NCBI GenBank assembly: GCA_964372115.1
Contig: CAYJPN010000001.1
Location: 1 to 64,000, forward strand
From: CG2-30-36-16 sp964372115
Lineage (GTDB): Bacteria; Bacteroidota; Ignavibacteria; Ignavibacteriales; Ignavibacteriaceae
Length of the DNA stretch: 64,000 bases
Direction: 5' to 3'
How positions within the stretch are numbered: position 1 is the first letter of the stretch; the number at the start of each line of letters is the position of its first letter. Below are positions 46,582 to 54,881 of the stretch, piece after piece. The position numbers were made by a program, and so were the translations under genes. A model generated the notes under the pieces. That model made no database searches. It worked only from the letters and a program-made list of their open reading frames with translations, and was not told the origin of the DNA.

Positions 46582-46712
46582 ATTAATGATAATACATATA
46601 CTAAATAATTACGATTTTGCAAAATTAAATGTGTAGTGAGCTTTATAATTATCTCGATTTGAAATGTTTGAAACTTGCACTCACTTTGCACATACACAGT
46701 CATTGGATCGCC

Positions 46713-46769
46713 CTATAACGTTACAAGGATTCATACCGAACGAAGCTGAGGTATAATCCAGTGTTGGGC
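46713..46769 (+). repeat. attC-like site B
   Basis: R'' CTATAAC and R' GTTGGGC surround the same inner palindrome as site A, with the extrahelical C. Its outer R'' arm matches the start of the RT cassette, not that of site A, as expected for independent cassettes sharing one attC type. Confidence 0.7.
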
Positions 46770-46922
46770 TAAGCCGAAAAGCGACTTGACCGGGAGACTT
46801 GTATTTTGTATAGGATATTTTGTACACGAATTTACTCTTGCGGGATGTGGCTGGACGGGAAGAAAAATATTAAACCTTCACTTTTTGTTTTTGTAAAAAG
46901 TAGAAGGAAATCATTAAAATAA

Positions 46923-46985
46923 AATTAACTACGGTGTTGTATTTTACCAACTTGTCCGACACTGATGGATAACACGCCATTATAC
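46923..46985 (+). repeat. attC-like site D, diverged type
   Basis: AATTAAC ... ATTATAC with an imperfect inner stem. About 60 bp are alike to the site at 47973-48035 but unlike sites A-C. Its right edge TTATACTG opens the next cassette. R' has A for the first G. The stretch 46770-46922 between sites B and D carries no gene; it includes a hairpin (CTTCaCTTTTT/AAAAAGTaGAAG). Confidence 0.45.
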
Positions 46986-47877
46986 TGTTTAAAATATGAA
47001 AAAAATAATTACAAATATTAAATCTCATGTTAATGCAATTGTTCAAAATTATGATGCAATAAACGATTCGTTTCCAAAACTTAACTTAGCTGCCGAACAA
47101 ATAAATAGTATCTTTGACCAATTATTTGTTGAACAAATTGATATGAAATCTGAAGGTAAATGGAGCCGTAGTATATTTAAATTATTATTTGGCGCTTATT
47201 CGAGTTGGATCCAATCATATATTTTAACTTCGGCTGGTTATAATGAAACGGGATTAATGTTAATTAGAAGATCAATCGAATTTACATGCTATTTGTCAAA
47301 AATAATGAAAGATCATTCGAAATATTCAATATGGAATGAACGCTTTCAAGATGAAAAAAGCAAAAAAAAATTTTCAAGTAAATTTTCCATACCTAGTAAA
47401 TATTTTCATGGAAAATACTCACATCTTAAAACATTGATTGTTTGGCATGATTTTACTTCTGATTTTGGAGCACATGGAAATTTGACAACAATTATAAGAA
47501 AAATTAAATCAGATTCAGTTCCACTCGAAATGGTTTTTCAAGATGACAAAGAAAATATTCCCATTTCAACTGGAGTTAATATTAGAATTGCTGGTTTAAT
47601 AATTGATGCAATTGTATATGATGTGAAAAAATTCATTAAAGATAAAACTGAATTTGATAAAAACTATCAAATCTCAAAACAGATGATTAATGATGCCAGA
47701 GTTGAAATACTAACTTTTGAGTCAAATGGCAAATACAGTAATGATGATATCAGATCAATTTATAATAATGATAGCTCATTTATTAATGCAATGTTTGAGA
47801 AGTTAAGAGAATTATAAAGACTAACAGTATAACGTTACAAGGATTGATACCGAACGAAGCTGAGGTATAATCCAGTG
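46980..47877 (+). mobile_element. Integron-like cassette carrying a 273-aa protein
   Basis: Starts TTATACTG and ends CAGTATAAC (47825-47833), complementary to the start. One plus-strand gene fills it, with only 16 bp before the ATG. Confidence 0.6.
46996..47817 (+). CDS. Cassette-borne helical protein, unknown function
   Basis: 273 residues, largely alpha-helical, soluble. The stretch around residues 70-110 (SSWIQSYILTSAGYNETGLM then LIRRSIEFTCYLSKI) looks like helical bundles of HEPN-like or DUF5677-like proteins, but no R-x4-H motif is present, so I do not assign it. AT-rich and without a Shine-Dalgarno, the usual state for cassette genes. A defence or toxin role is possible only from context. 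Confidence 0.6.
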   Translation: MKKIITNIKSHVNAIVQNYDAINDSFPKLNLAAEQINSIFDQLFVEQIDMKSEGKWSRSIFKLLFGAYSSWIQSYILTSAGYNETGLMLIRRSIEFTCYLSKIMKDHSKYSIWNERFQDEKSKKKFSSKFSIPSKYFHGKYSHLKTLIVWHDFTSDFGAHGNLTTIIRKIKSDSVPLEMVFQDDKENIPISTGVNIRIAGLIIDAIVYDVKKFIKDKTEFDKNYQISKQMINDARVEILTFESNGKYSNDDIRSIYNNDSSFINAMFEKLREL

Positions 47878-47883
47878 TTGGTA
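47827..47883 (+). repeat. attC-like site C
   Basis: R'' GTATAAC and R' GTTGGTA around the conserved inner palindrome of sites A and B (one base differs: GATTG for GATTC). Between 47884 and 47972 lies a GTTAGGT box and a hairpin (CCCTCgCTTTTTGC/GCAAAAAGttGAaGGG) but no gene. Confidence 0.7.
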
Positions 47884-47972
47884 ATACCAATTAACGTTAG
47901 GTGGGGGTTAAGGAATTTAATCGAAATAACCCTCGCTTTTTGCGGATGCAAAAAGTTGAAGGGATTAAACAA

Positions 47973-48035
47973 AATTAACTACGGCGTTGTGTTTTAACAA
48001 CTTGTCCGACTCTGATGGATAGCACGCCGTTAAGC
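47973..48035 (+). repeat. attC-like site E, diverged type
   Basis: AATTAAC ... GTTAAGC, the right box fitting GTTRRRY. The inner sequence closely resembles site D. The FISUMP gene begins 18 bp to the right. No complementary partner for GTTAAGCGAG was found downstream, so this may be the right end of the array. Confidence 0.45.
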
Positions 48036-48052
48036 GAGTAGTGAGGTTACAA

Positions 48053-49612
48053 ATGAAAAAAATTCTTCTTTTTACTGTTATAATTCTTTTTGCTTTTAGC
48101 TCTTGTCAAAAAGATGGGGACAATCCCCTTGATGTAAATGCAATTCCTATGGCGCCAACATTAGCATCACCCAAAGATACATCAGCCAATATTGCCGTTC
48201 CCGTTGTTTTAACATGGGTTGCAAGTTTTGGAGCGAAAAGCTATACTCTGCAAGTTTCTAGAAGCAGTTCATTCTCAAGCTTTGTATTTAATAAAAGTGA
48301 AATTTCTGCGACAACTCAACAACTTTCCGATTCAAATTATTTATCGGTTTATTACTGGAGAGTTAGCGCAACCAATAACGCCGGGACGTCCCAATGGTCA
48401 GATGTATGGAGTTTTACTACTACCGGCGAAGCTGCGCTGGCGCCGCAATTATCTTTAGCGGCAAACGGTGCGGTTGACCAAAAACTATCTCCGGTTTTAA
48501 GCTGGGGAAAAGTGACCAATGCTAATAATTATTCGGTACAAGTTTCCACTAACAGTTCTTTTACAAGTTTTGTATTTACTTCCGATACAGTAAAACCAAC
48601 TTCTTTGATGCTTACCGGTTTAAGCGGATTAACACAATATTATTGGCGCGTTAGCGCTGTGAATAATTTCGGAACAAAGGGCTGGTCAGAAACATGGTCT
48701 TTCACTACCGGAATTGCGCCAATTTCGCCTATACTTTTATATCCAAGCGACGGAGCTTCGGATGTTTCTCTTCCGCCAACCCTTACGTGGAATGCCAGCA
48801 GTGAAGCAACAAGCTATACATTGCAAGTTTCCACGAATAGTTCATTCTCAAGTTATGTATATAACCAGAGTGGCTTGACAAGCACAAGCCAGCAAGTAAG
48901 CGGGTTAAGTAACAGCATAAAGTACTATTGGAGTGTAAGTGCCACAAATAGCTTTGGTACATCCAGTCCATCAACGGCATGGAATTTTACAACAGCCGCT
49001 GGAGGTGGTTCATCTTGCGTTGGCACACCCACGGTTACATATGCCGGTAAAACATACCATACGGTACAAATAGGGAGCCAATGCTGGTTAAAAGAAAATC
49101 TTGATGTAGGGGTATATATGGCATCAACGTATACTGGGAGTGGTCATTCAGATGTAAGCAATAATGGAATAATAGAGAAATACTGTTATGAAAATAACGA
49201 AGCAAATTGTGCAACATACGGCGGATTGTATGATTGGAACGAAGCCATGGGATACAGCACAACACCCGGGGCACAAGGCATTTGCCCAAGCGGTTGGCAC
49301 ATACCCACATTCGCAGAATTTGAAACACTTAAAGCCGCTGTAAGCGATGATGGGAATGCATTAAAAGCAGTTGGACAAGGGAGCGGCAGTGGAGCCGGTA
49401 CTAATACCAGTGGTTTCTCGGCGTTGCTTGCTGGCTACCGCTACGTCAATGGTTACTTCGGCCATTTAGGTTACGACGCTGTCTTTTGGAGTTCTACAGA
49501 GGGCGGTACATCGCCCGCCCGTAACATGAGCTTGTTGTACAATGATAGCAATATCTTCGTAAACTTTGGCTTCAAGAAAGACGGTTTTAGTATTCGGTGC
49601 CTCAAGAATTAA
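48053..49612 (+). CDS. FISUMP-domain surface lipoprotein with FN3-like repeats
   Basis: 519 residues from ATG 48053, five bases after GAGG; an in-frame GTG at 48041 is less likely. Lipobox F-S-S-C places the lipid anchor at C18. Three FN3-like repeats follow (YTLQVSxxSSF ... YYWRVSAxNxxG ... WSFTT). The C-terminal ~190 residues are a FISUMP domain (GKTYHTVQIGSQCWLKENLD ... GICPSGWHIPT ... FWSSTE ... SIRCLKN), a C-type-lectin-like fold. Such domains are frequent variable targets of diversity-generating retroelements, and a remnant of such an element follows directly. Confidence 0.85.
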   Translation: MKKILLFTVIILFAFSSCQKDGDNPLDVNAIPMAPTLASPKDTSANIAVPVVLTWVASFGAKSYTLQVSRSSSFSSFVFNKSEISATTQQLSDSNYLSVYYWRVSATNNAGTSQWSDVWSFTTTGEAALAPQLSLAANGAVDQKLSPVLSWGKVTNANNYSVQVSTNSSFTSFVFTSDTVKPTSLMLTGLSGLTQYYWRVSAVNNFGTKGWSETWSFTTGIAPISPILLYPSDGASDVSLPPTLTWNASSEATSYTLQVSTNSSFSSYVYNQSGLTSTSQQVSGLSNSIKYYWSVSATNSFGTSSPSTAWNFTTAAGGGSSCVGTPTVTYAGKTYHTVQIGSQCWLKENLDVGVYMASTYTGSGHSDVSNNGIIEKYCYENNEANCATYGGLYDWNEAMGYSTTPGAQGICPSGWHIPTFAEFETLKAAVSDDGNALKAVGQGSGSGAGTNTSGFSALLAGYRYVNGYFGHLGYDAVFWSSTEGGTSPARNMSLLYNDSNIFVNFGFKKDGFSIRCLKN

Positions 49613-49673
49613 ACTATTTGACTATTTACCAATACCCAGTAATGGGGTTCGATTTTGAAAAATAAAGGTGCGT

Positions 49674-49774
49674 ATGGCATTAGCAGAAGAACTACCGGTA
49701 TATTTAAAGCAAATCGCAAATTTGCTTTAACAATATTAAATTCTGCTAAGAACTTTAATAGCAAGTACAAATAA
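49674..49774 (+). pseudogene. Truncated, frameshifted avd (DGR accessory protein) remnant
   Basis: ATG 49674 opens MALAEELPVY, the typical start of DGR accessory (Avd, four-helix-bundle) proteins. After a two-base slip the next frame continues KANRKFALTILNSAKNFNSKYK and hits TAA at 49772. The KNFNSKYK segment matches the KNFNREYKY region of Avd. The rest of Avd, the template repeat and the DGR reverse transcriptase are missing; the next gene starts 20 bp later. Recognised by motif memory only. Confidence 0.5.
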
Positions 49775-49793
49775 ACTTTTAATTTAAAATAAT

Positions 49794-51140
49794 ATGAATA
49801 ATAATTTCTTGGTGAAAGTTTTAATCTTTTCATTTTTATTTACTCCGCTCTATGCGCAAAGTTTGCAATTAACCATAAAAAATATTGGTACCGGTTCGGC
49901 AAAAATTCAGTCGCGGCAAGGGGAAAAGGTTACTCTATTGGATTCCATCACTTCAAATGAGAAAGTTAGTTTTAGTTTTTCTTTTAAGGATAAAAAATAT
50001 CACCATGGTTTTTATCGGCTTTCTTTTACTAATAACCGGGCGGTAGATTTTATATACGACGGCAGTGATATTAAATTAAGAACTGATGTATCTGCAATAT
50101 TGGACAGTATGGAGGTTGTTTCGTCCGATTGTAACCGGCTCTATTATACATTCATAAAACTCAACAAAGCCTACAAAACCAAAACAGATTTATTGCAATT
50201 GCTTCTTTTGCGTTATCCTAAGGGCGATGACTTCTATAAAGCTGTTCAAATAAAAATAAACCAACTGCAAAACGAATATTTGGATTTTGTTACTATTACA
50301 TCACAGAAAGAGCCGCAGTCATTTATTGCCCGCTATATCCTCTCTGCAAGTTTGCCGCAAGTAGATTTTAATCAAACACCGGAAGCGCAGCTTGCTTTTC
50401 TAAAACAGCACGGGCTTGATTATGTTGACTTTGCCGATGACGGGTTGAGATACTCCGATGCATTTACAAATAAAACTATTGAGTATTTAACCTATTACCG
50501 AAACCCGCAACTGCCAAAAGAACTTCTTGAAAAAGAATTTATGAAAGGAATTGATTCAATAATAAGCCGGGCAAAAGTAAACACTCTTGTATATCAGCAT
50601 GTTGTAGAATATTTGCTCGATGGTTTCAAAAAGTTCGGCTTTGATAATGTGCTGGATTACATTGTAGATAATTACGTCATTAAAGATGATTTATGTTTGG
50701 ATGAAAAGTTGGGAAACACAATTCAGCGGAGAATTGACCAAAACAAAAATCTACCCGTTGGCGCCGTTGCACCGGACTTCACTCTTACAGACATTTCCGG
50801 CAAACCATTTAATTTCTATAAGCGCAGCAAAAAGGAAGCGCTGCTTCTATTTTACGCAAGCTGGTGTCCGCATTGCCAAACGATAATGCCGCAGATAAAT
50901 GGATTTAAAAAAGCAAAAAAGAATTACGAAGTAATTGCCGTTTCTCTTGATACAAACCAAGAAGAATGGGAAACATTTATTGAAAAAAATAAACTTAAGT
51001 TTATTCACCTCTCCGACTTAAAAGGCTGGGATGGTGATGCCGCTAATAAATATTTTATCTACGCAACACCGACAATGTTTCTAATCGATTCCACAAATCA
51101 TATTGTCGCCAAACCGATGACGATCGAAGAACTGGAGTAA
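49794..51140 (+). CDS. TlpA-like thiol-disulfide oxidoreductase with N-terminal extension
   Basis: 448 residues. A signal peptide ends LYAQ, then comes a beta-rich N-terminal domain like DUF4369 (about 22-120), a helical middle, and a C-terminal thioredoxin/AhpC-TSA domain (about 318-448). The latter has redox motif W-C-P-H-C (ASWCPHCQ) and cis-Pro in YATPTMFLID. Common in Bacteroidota as periplasmic or outer-membrane-associated reductases. The real substrate is unknown. It marks the return to chromosomal genes right of the array. Confidence 0.8.
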   Translation: MNNNFLVKVLIFSFLFTPLYAQSLQLTIKNIGTGSAKIQSRQGEKVTLLDSITSNEKVSFSFSFKDKKYHHGFYRLSFTNNRAVDFIYDGSDIKLRTDVSAILDSMEVVSSDCNRLYYTFIKLNKAYKTKTDLLQLLLLRYPKGDDFYKAVQIKINQLQNEYLDFVTITSQKEPQSFIARYILSASLPQVDFNQTPEAQLAFLKQHGLDYVDFADDGLRYSDAFTNKTIEYLTYYRNPQLPKELLEKEFMKGIDSIISRAKVNTLVYQHVVEYLLDGFKKFGFDNVLDYIVDNYVIKDDLCLDEKLGNTIQRRIDQNKNLPVGAVAPDFTLTDISGKPFNFYKRSKKEALLLFYASWCPHCQTIMPQINGFKKAKKNYEVIAVSLDTNQEEWETFIEKNKLKFIHLSDLKGWDGDAANKYFIYATPTMFLIDSTNHIVAKPMTIEELE

Positions 51141-51342
51141 ATGTTTAACTTTTATTAAAGGGTAATCATCTGTTTAGTCTCTAATGTTGTAGCAACTTCG
51201 AAAAACCGCTCTTATGCTTTGATAAAACATATTTCCTCCTTCAACGCAAATTCGGTTAAAAAAGTACTGCCATTATTAACGACTCGAAGTTAATTTTAAA
51301 GCAGCGAATGGTTAGTAGATGGAATTATCTTAGTAGGCTTTA

Positions 51343-51372
51343 AAATAAAAAAGGCGATTTCGGTAAATCGCC
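51343..51372 (-). terminator. Terminator downstream of tRNA-Phe
   Basis: Perfect stem GGCGATTT-cggt-AAATCGCC (51353-51372), followed on the minus strand by a T-rich run; lies 9 bp beyond the tRNA. Confidence 0.8.
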
Positions 51373-51381
51373 TAACTTTTG

Positions 51382-51454
51382 TGGGCAGGGAGGGAATTGA
51401 ACCCCCGACACAAGGATTTTCAGTCCTTTGCTCTACCGACTGAGCTACCTGCCC
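51382..51454 (-). tRNA. tRNA-Phe (anticodon GAA)
   Basis: 73-nt cloverleaf on minus: acceptor stem GGGCAGG/CCTGCCC, D-arm AGCTCAGTCGGTAGAGC, anticodon loop CTGAAAA with GAA, T-arm GGGGGTTCAATTCCC, discriminator A. CCA is not encoded. Nothing marks it as an integration site in this window. Confidence 0.95.
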
Positions 51455-51565
51455 ATCAAAATTTTGAAGCCCAAAAATAAGCCATTTTATTTTAATCTCA
51501 AATCTATTTTCAACTTTTTTTGTCATTAAATAGAAAAAAGAAAAAGAAATAAGCAGAACTAAAAA

Positions 51566-51596
51566 TAAAACCCCTCATATTTTTTGTGAGGGGCTT
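51566..51596 (-). terminator. Terminator of the COG2403-type GTPase gene
   Basis: CCCCTCA and TGAGGGG form a stem at 51571-51593 with a T-rich minus-strand tail, about 30 bp beyond the gene stop. Confidence 0.8.
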
Positions 51597-51626
51597 TATT
51601 AACTTAAAAGTAGTTAATCAAAGAAA

Positions 51627-52946
51627 TTATATTAATCCTTTTTCCTTCAATATTTTTTCTATCGTAAGTGCGCCAATCTCCTGGAGATCGTATTTCACTC
51701 TTGTAGAAGGTTTATTAATTTTTAGAATTCGTCCGAGGTCAATAGGCGTACCGATAATTACGGAATCGCATTCGGTATTGTTTATGGTATCTTCCAGATC
51801 TTTCATCTGATCTTCGCCATAACCCATTGCCGGCAACAGTACACCAATATTGGGATATTTTTTATATGTATCCGTAATTGATTTTACTGTATAAGGACGC
51901 GGGTCAACTATCTCGGCAGCGCCGTAATTCCATGCGGCAATCATACCGGCGCCGTATGCCATTTCGCCGTGTGTAAGCGTCGGACCATCCTCAACAACAA
52001 GCACGCGTTTACCTTTTATTAATTCCGGTTTTTCCACAAATAAAGGTGAAGCGCCGTCAATAACCTGTGCGTTGGGTGCAACTTGCCTGATGCTTTCCCT
52101 AACTTTCCTAACGTTTGCAGGTTCGGCAGAATCAATTTTATTTATTACTGCTACATCCGCTAACCTTAAAGCTGTATTCCCGGGGTAGTAGGTTAACTCG
52201 TTACCCGCTCTATGAGGGTCTACTACTGTAAAAGTTAAATCGGCTTTATAGAATGACAAATCGTTATTGCCGCCATCCCAAATTATTACATCGGCTTCTT
52301 TTTCTGCTTCGCGAAGAATCGCTTCGTAATCCACACCCGAATAAATTACACTGCCCATCGCAATATGCGGTTCATACTCCTCAATCTCTTCAATTGTGCA
52401 TTCGTGCTTTTTGAGATCTTCGAGAGAACCATAACGCTGGACTCTTTGTTTTACAAGATCGCCGTAAGGCATTGGATGACGAACCGAGACAACTTTTTTG
52501 CCGGCTGCTTTTAATACTTCAACCACTTTACGGGAAGTTTGAGATTTACCGCTGCCTGTTCTGACTGCAACTACTGCAATTACAGGTTTGGTACTTTTGA
52601 TCATTGTTTCTTCACCGCCGAGCAGTTTGAAAGATACGCCAGCCGCATTTACTATAGATGCTTTGGTCATTACATAGTTAAATGGAACATCTGAATAAGA
52701 GAAAACTACCTCGTCAACCTTGTATTCTTTTATCAAACTAACGAGATCTTTTTCATCATAGATTTTTATACCTTTTGGATACAATTTCCCCGCTAATTCT
52801 GCCGGGTAAACTCTACCATCGATATTTGGAATTTGGGTTGCCGTAAAGGCTACAACATTGTAGTCTTCATTGTTGCGGTAATAGACATTAAAGTTATGAA
52901 AGTCTCTACCTGCGGCGCCCATTATTAGAACATTTTTTTTGGACAT
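51627..52946 (-). CDS. Cyclic 2,3-diphosphoglycerate synthetase-like GTPase (COG2403)
   Basis: 439 residues. N-terminal GAAGRDFHNFNV, a P-loop AVRTGSGKSQTSR (about residues 128-140), WDGGNND and VINKID segments. This matches the archaeal/bacterial family annotated as cyclic 2,3-diphosphoglycerate synthetase. The bacterial role is uncertain and cDPG is not established here, so the name is by family only. It sits 10 bp after glmS on the same strand. Confidence 0.7.
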   Translation of the reverse strand: MSKKNVLIMGAAGRDFHNFNVYYRNNEDYNVVAFTATQIPNIDGRVYPAELAGKLYPKGIKIYDEKDLVSLIKEYKVDEVVFSYSDVPFNYVMTKASIVNAAGVSFKLLGGEETMIKSTKPVIAVVAVRTGSGKSQTSRKVVEVLKAAGKKVVSVRHPMPYGDLVKQRVQRYGSLEDLKKHECTIEEIEEYEPHIAMGSVIYSGVDYEAILREAEKEADVIIWDGGNNDLSFYKADLTFTVVDPHRAGNELTYYPGNTALRLADVAVINKIDSAEPANVRKVRESIRQVAPNAQVIDGASPLFVEKPELIKGKRVLVVEDGPTLTHGEMAYGAGMIAAWNYGAAEIVDPRPYTVKSITDTYKKYPNIGVLLPAMGYGEDQMKDLEDTINNTECDSVIIGTPIDLGRILKINKPSTRVKYDLQEIGALTIEKILKEKGLI

Positions 52947-52956
52947 AAGTACTCCG

Positions 52957-54789
52957 CTATTCTACTGTTACGCTTTTAGCTAAATTACGTGGTTGATCCA
53001 CGTTTAAACCTTTTTTAACTGCAATATGATACGCCAGCAATTGCAATGGAATTACCGTGAGAATTGGCATTAACATTCTTACGGTATCCGGAATTTTTAT
53101 TGAAAAATCTACAAGTTTATCTATTGTATCGTCGTTCTCACTTGCGATCGCAATAGTTCTCCCTTTACGCGCTTTTACTTCCTGTATATTGCTTATAATT
53201 TTATCGTATGTGGAGTCTTTTGGCGCAATAAAAACCGCAGGCATGTTTTTGTCAATCAATGCTATGGGACCGTGCTTCATTTCGGCAGCAGGATATCCCT
53301 CGGCATGTATGTAGGAAATTTCTTTTAGTTTAAGAGCGCCTTCTAATGCAACCGGGAAATTGTAACCTCTGCCAAGGTATAAAAAGTTTGTAGCGTCTTT
53401 AAACTCTTCGGCAATGCTTTCTATATGATCGTTTAAAGTTAAAATCTGCCGGATTTTTTCGGGTAATTTTTCAAGTTCGATGGCTATATTTTTACCATCT
53501 ATTAAACTCATATTTCTTTTTCGGGCAATAAGTAGCGTTATTAATGCAAGCACTACAAGCTGCGATGTAAACGCTTTTGTTGATGCAACACCAATTTCAG
53601 GTCCGGCATGAATATACACACCGCCCTGGCTTTCGCGCGCAATAGTACTTCCTACAACGTTACAGATACCAAGGGAAAGTGCGCCGCGTATTTTGGCTTC
53701 CTTCAGCGCTGCCAATGTATCTGCCGTTTCCCCGCTTTGCGAAATAAAAAAGATAGCGTCATCACCATTAACAATTGGATTGCGGTATCTAAACTCGGAT
53801 GCGTACTCAACTTCGGTGGGAATCCGGGCAAACTGTTCGAACATATATTCGCCAACCAAACCGGCGTGCCAGCTTGTACCGCAGGCTGATATAATTATTC
53901 TTTTTGCATTTGACAGTCGCTCAGCCACTGGTTCTAAACCGCCAAGTTTTGCTGTCCCCTCTCCAAGCAATATCCTGCCGCGCATCGAGTTAAAAACCGA
54001 TTCGGGCTGCTCCATAATTTCTTTGAGCATAAAATGGGGGTAACCGCCGCGGTCAATTTCCTCAAGCGTCATAGATATTTCGATGACTTCTTTTTCAATA
54101 TCGGCATCGGTAATTGTTTTTGCACAAAAATGATCTTTGTAAATTTCGGCAAGTTCACCATCATCTAAATAAACAACCTGGCTTGTGTGTGCTATTATTG
54201 CTGAAACATCGGACGCTATAAAATGTTCGTTGTCGCCTATGCCAATGACAAGCGGTGAACCTTTTCGGGCTGCAATAATTTTGTCGGGTTCACCATTATA
54301 AACAACAGCAATACCGTATGTGCCGTCAACTTCCGTTAGTGCCATACGAACTGATTTAAATAAATTATGTCCACGTTTCAAAAAGCTGTCTATTAAATGG
54401 ACTAATACTTCAGAATCGGTTTGCGATTGGAATTTATAACCAAGTTGCTGCAAACCTTTTTTTAAAGTTTCAAAGTTTTCAATAATTCCGTTGTGAATTA
54501 CAAAGAGAGTTTTATCGTTGTTAAAATGAGGATGTGCATTTATTTCGTTGGGTTCACCGTGTGTAGCCCATCGTGTATGTCCAATACCAATTCGTGCAGA
54601 TAGTTTAAGATTTTCAATCTTTGATTGGAGTTCGCTAACTTTCCCTTTATTTTTAATGACAAGAGGATGGCTATTGGTGAGAATTCCAATACCGGCGGAG
54701 TCGTATCCACGGTATTCGAGCCGCTTGAGACCGTTTATTAAAACCGGTACGCAATTATTCTCGCCTATGTATCCAACTATACCACACAT
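52957..54789 (-). CDS. glmS: Glutamine--fructose-6-phosphate aminotransferase (isomerizing)
   Basis: 610 residues, the normal length. The N-terminal Ntn glutaminase starts MCGIVGYIG with catalytic Cys2. Two SIS sugar-isomerase domains carry SQSGETADT and the C-terminal LAKSVTVE signature. It makes glucosamine-6-phosphate, the entry point to cell-wall and polysaccharide amino sugars. No glmS ribozyme-like leader is evident. Confidence 0.95.
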   Translation of the reverse strand: MCGIVGYIGENNCVPVLINGLKRLEYRGYDSAGIGILTNSHPLVIKNKGKVSELQSKIENLKLSARIGIGHTRWATHGEPNEINAHPHFNNDKTLFVIHNGIIENFETLKKGLQQLGYKFQSQTDSEVLVHLIDSFLKRGHNLFKSVRMALTEVDGTYGIAVVYNGEPDKIIAARKGSPLVIGIGDNEHFIASDVSAIIAHTSQVVYLDDGELAEIYKDHFCAKTITDADIEKEVIEISMTLEEIDRGGYPHFMLKEIMEQPESVFNSMRGRILLGEGTAKLGGLEPVAERLSNAKRIIISACGTSWHAGLVGEYMFEQFARIPTEVEYASEFRYRNPIVNGDDAIFFISQSGETADTLAALKEAKIRGALSLGICNVVGSTIARESQGGVYIHAGPEIGVASTKAFTSQLVVLALITLLIARKRNMSLIDGKNIAIELEKLPEKIRQILTLNDHIESIAEEFKDATNFLYLGRGYNFPVALEGALKLKEISYIHAEGYPAAEMKHGPIALIDKNMPAVFIAPKDSTYDKIISNIQEVKARKGRTIAIASENDDTIDKLVDFSIKIPDTVRMLMPILTVIPLQLLAYHIAVKKGLNVDQPRNLAKSVTVE

Positions 54790-54846
54790 TAAACACCTTA
54801 TATTATATCAATTTTTTTTCAAATTCGGTTAGAAAAATACGAAAAG

Positions 54847-54877
54847 AAGGGCATTTTCCCAAAGAGAAAATGCCCTT
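54847..54877 (-). terminator. Terminator of the large C25 protein gene
   Basis: AAGGGCATTTTC and GAAAATGCCCTT form a 12-bp stem with a seven-base loop, 5 bp beyond the stop at 54882. Confidence 0.8.
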
Positions 54878-54881
54878 AACA

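Larger units (their letters stand above)
44477..46763 (+). mobile_element. Integron-like cassette carrying the reverse transcriptase system
   Basis: The left edge GTTATAGGGC (44476-44485) is perfectly complementary over ten bases to GCCCTATAAC (46710-46719), the R'' arm of attC-like site B. It encloses a 40-aa micro-ORF, a structured 339-bp segment and the RT gene, all on plus. Between 44355 and 44476 lies a short degenerate stretch, possibly an empty cassette. Confidence 0.65.

Noticed and set aside
51382..51454. tRNA-Phe as the attachment site of the accessory island
   Set aside because: No direct repeat of the tRNA 3' end was seen on the left side, and a chromosomal-looking TlpA-like gene lies between the tRNA and the cassettes.
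51296..51526. 76-codon frame on the minus strand
   Set aside because: It runs through the tRNA-Phe gene and its terminator and resembles the frequent spurious translation of tRNA genes.
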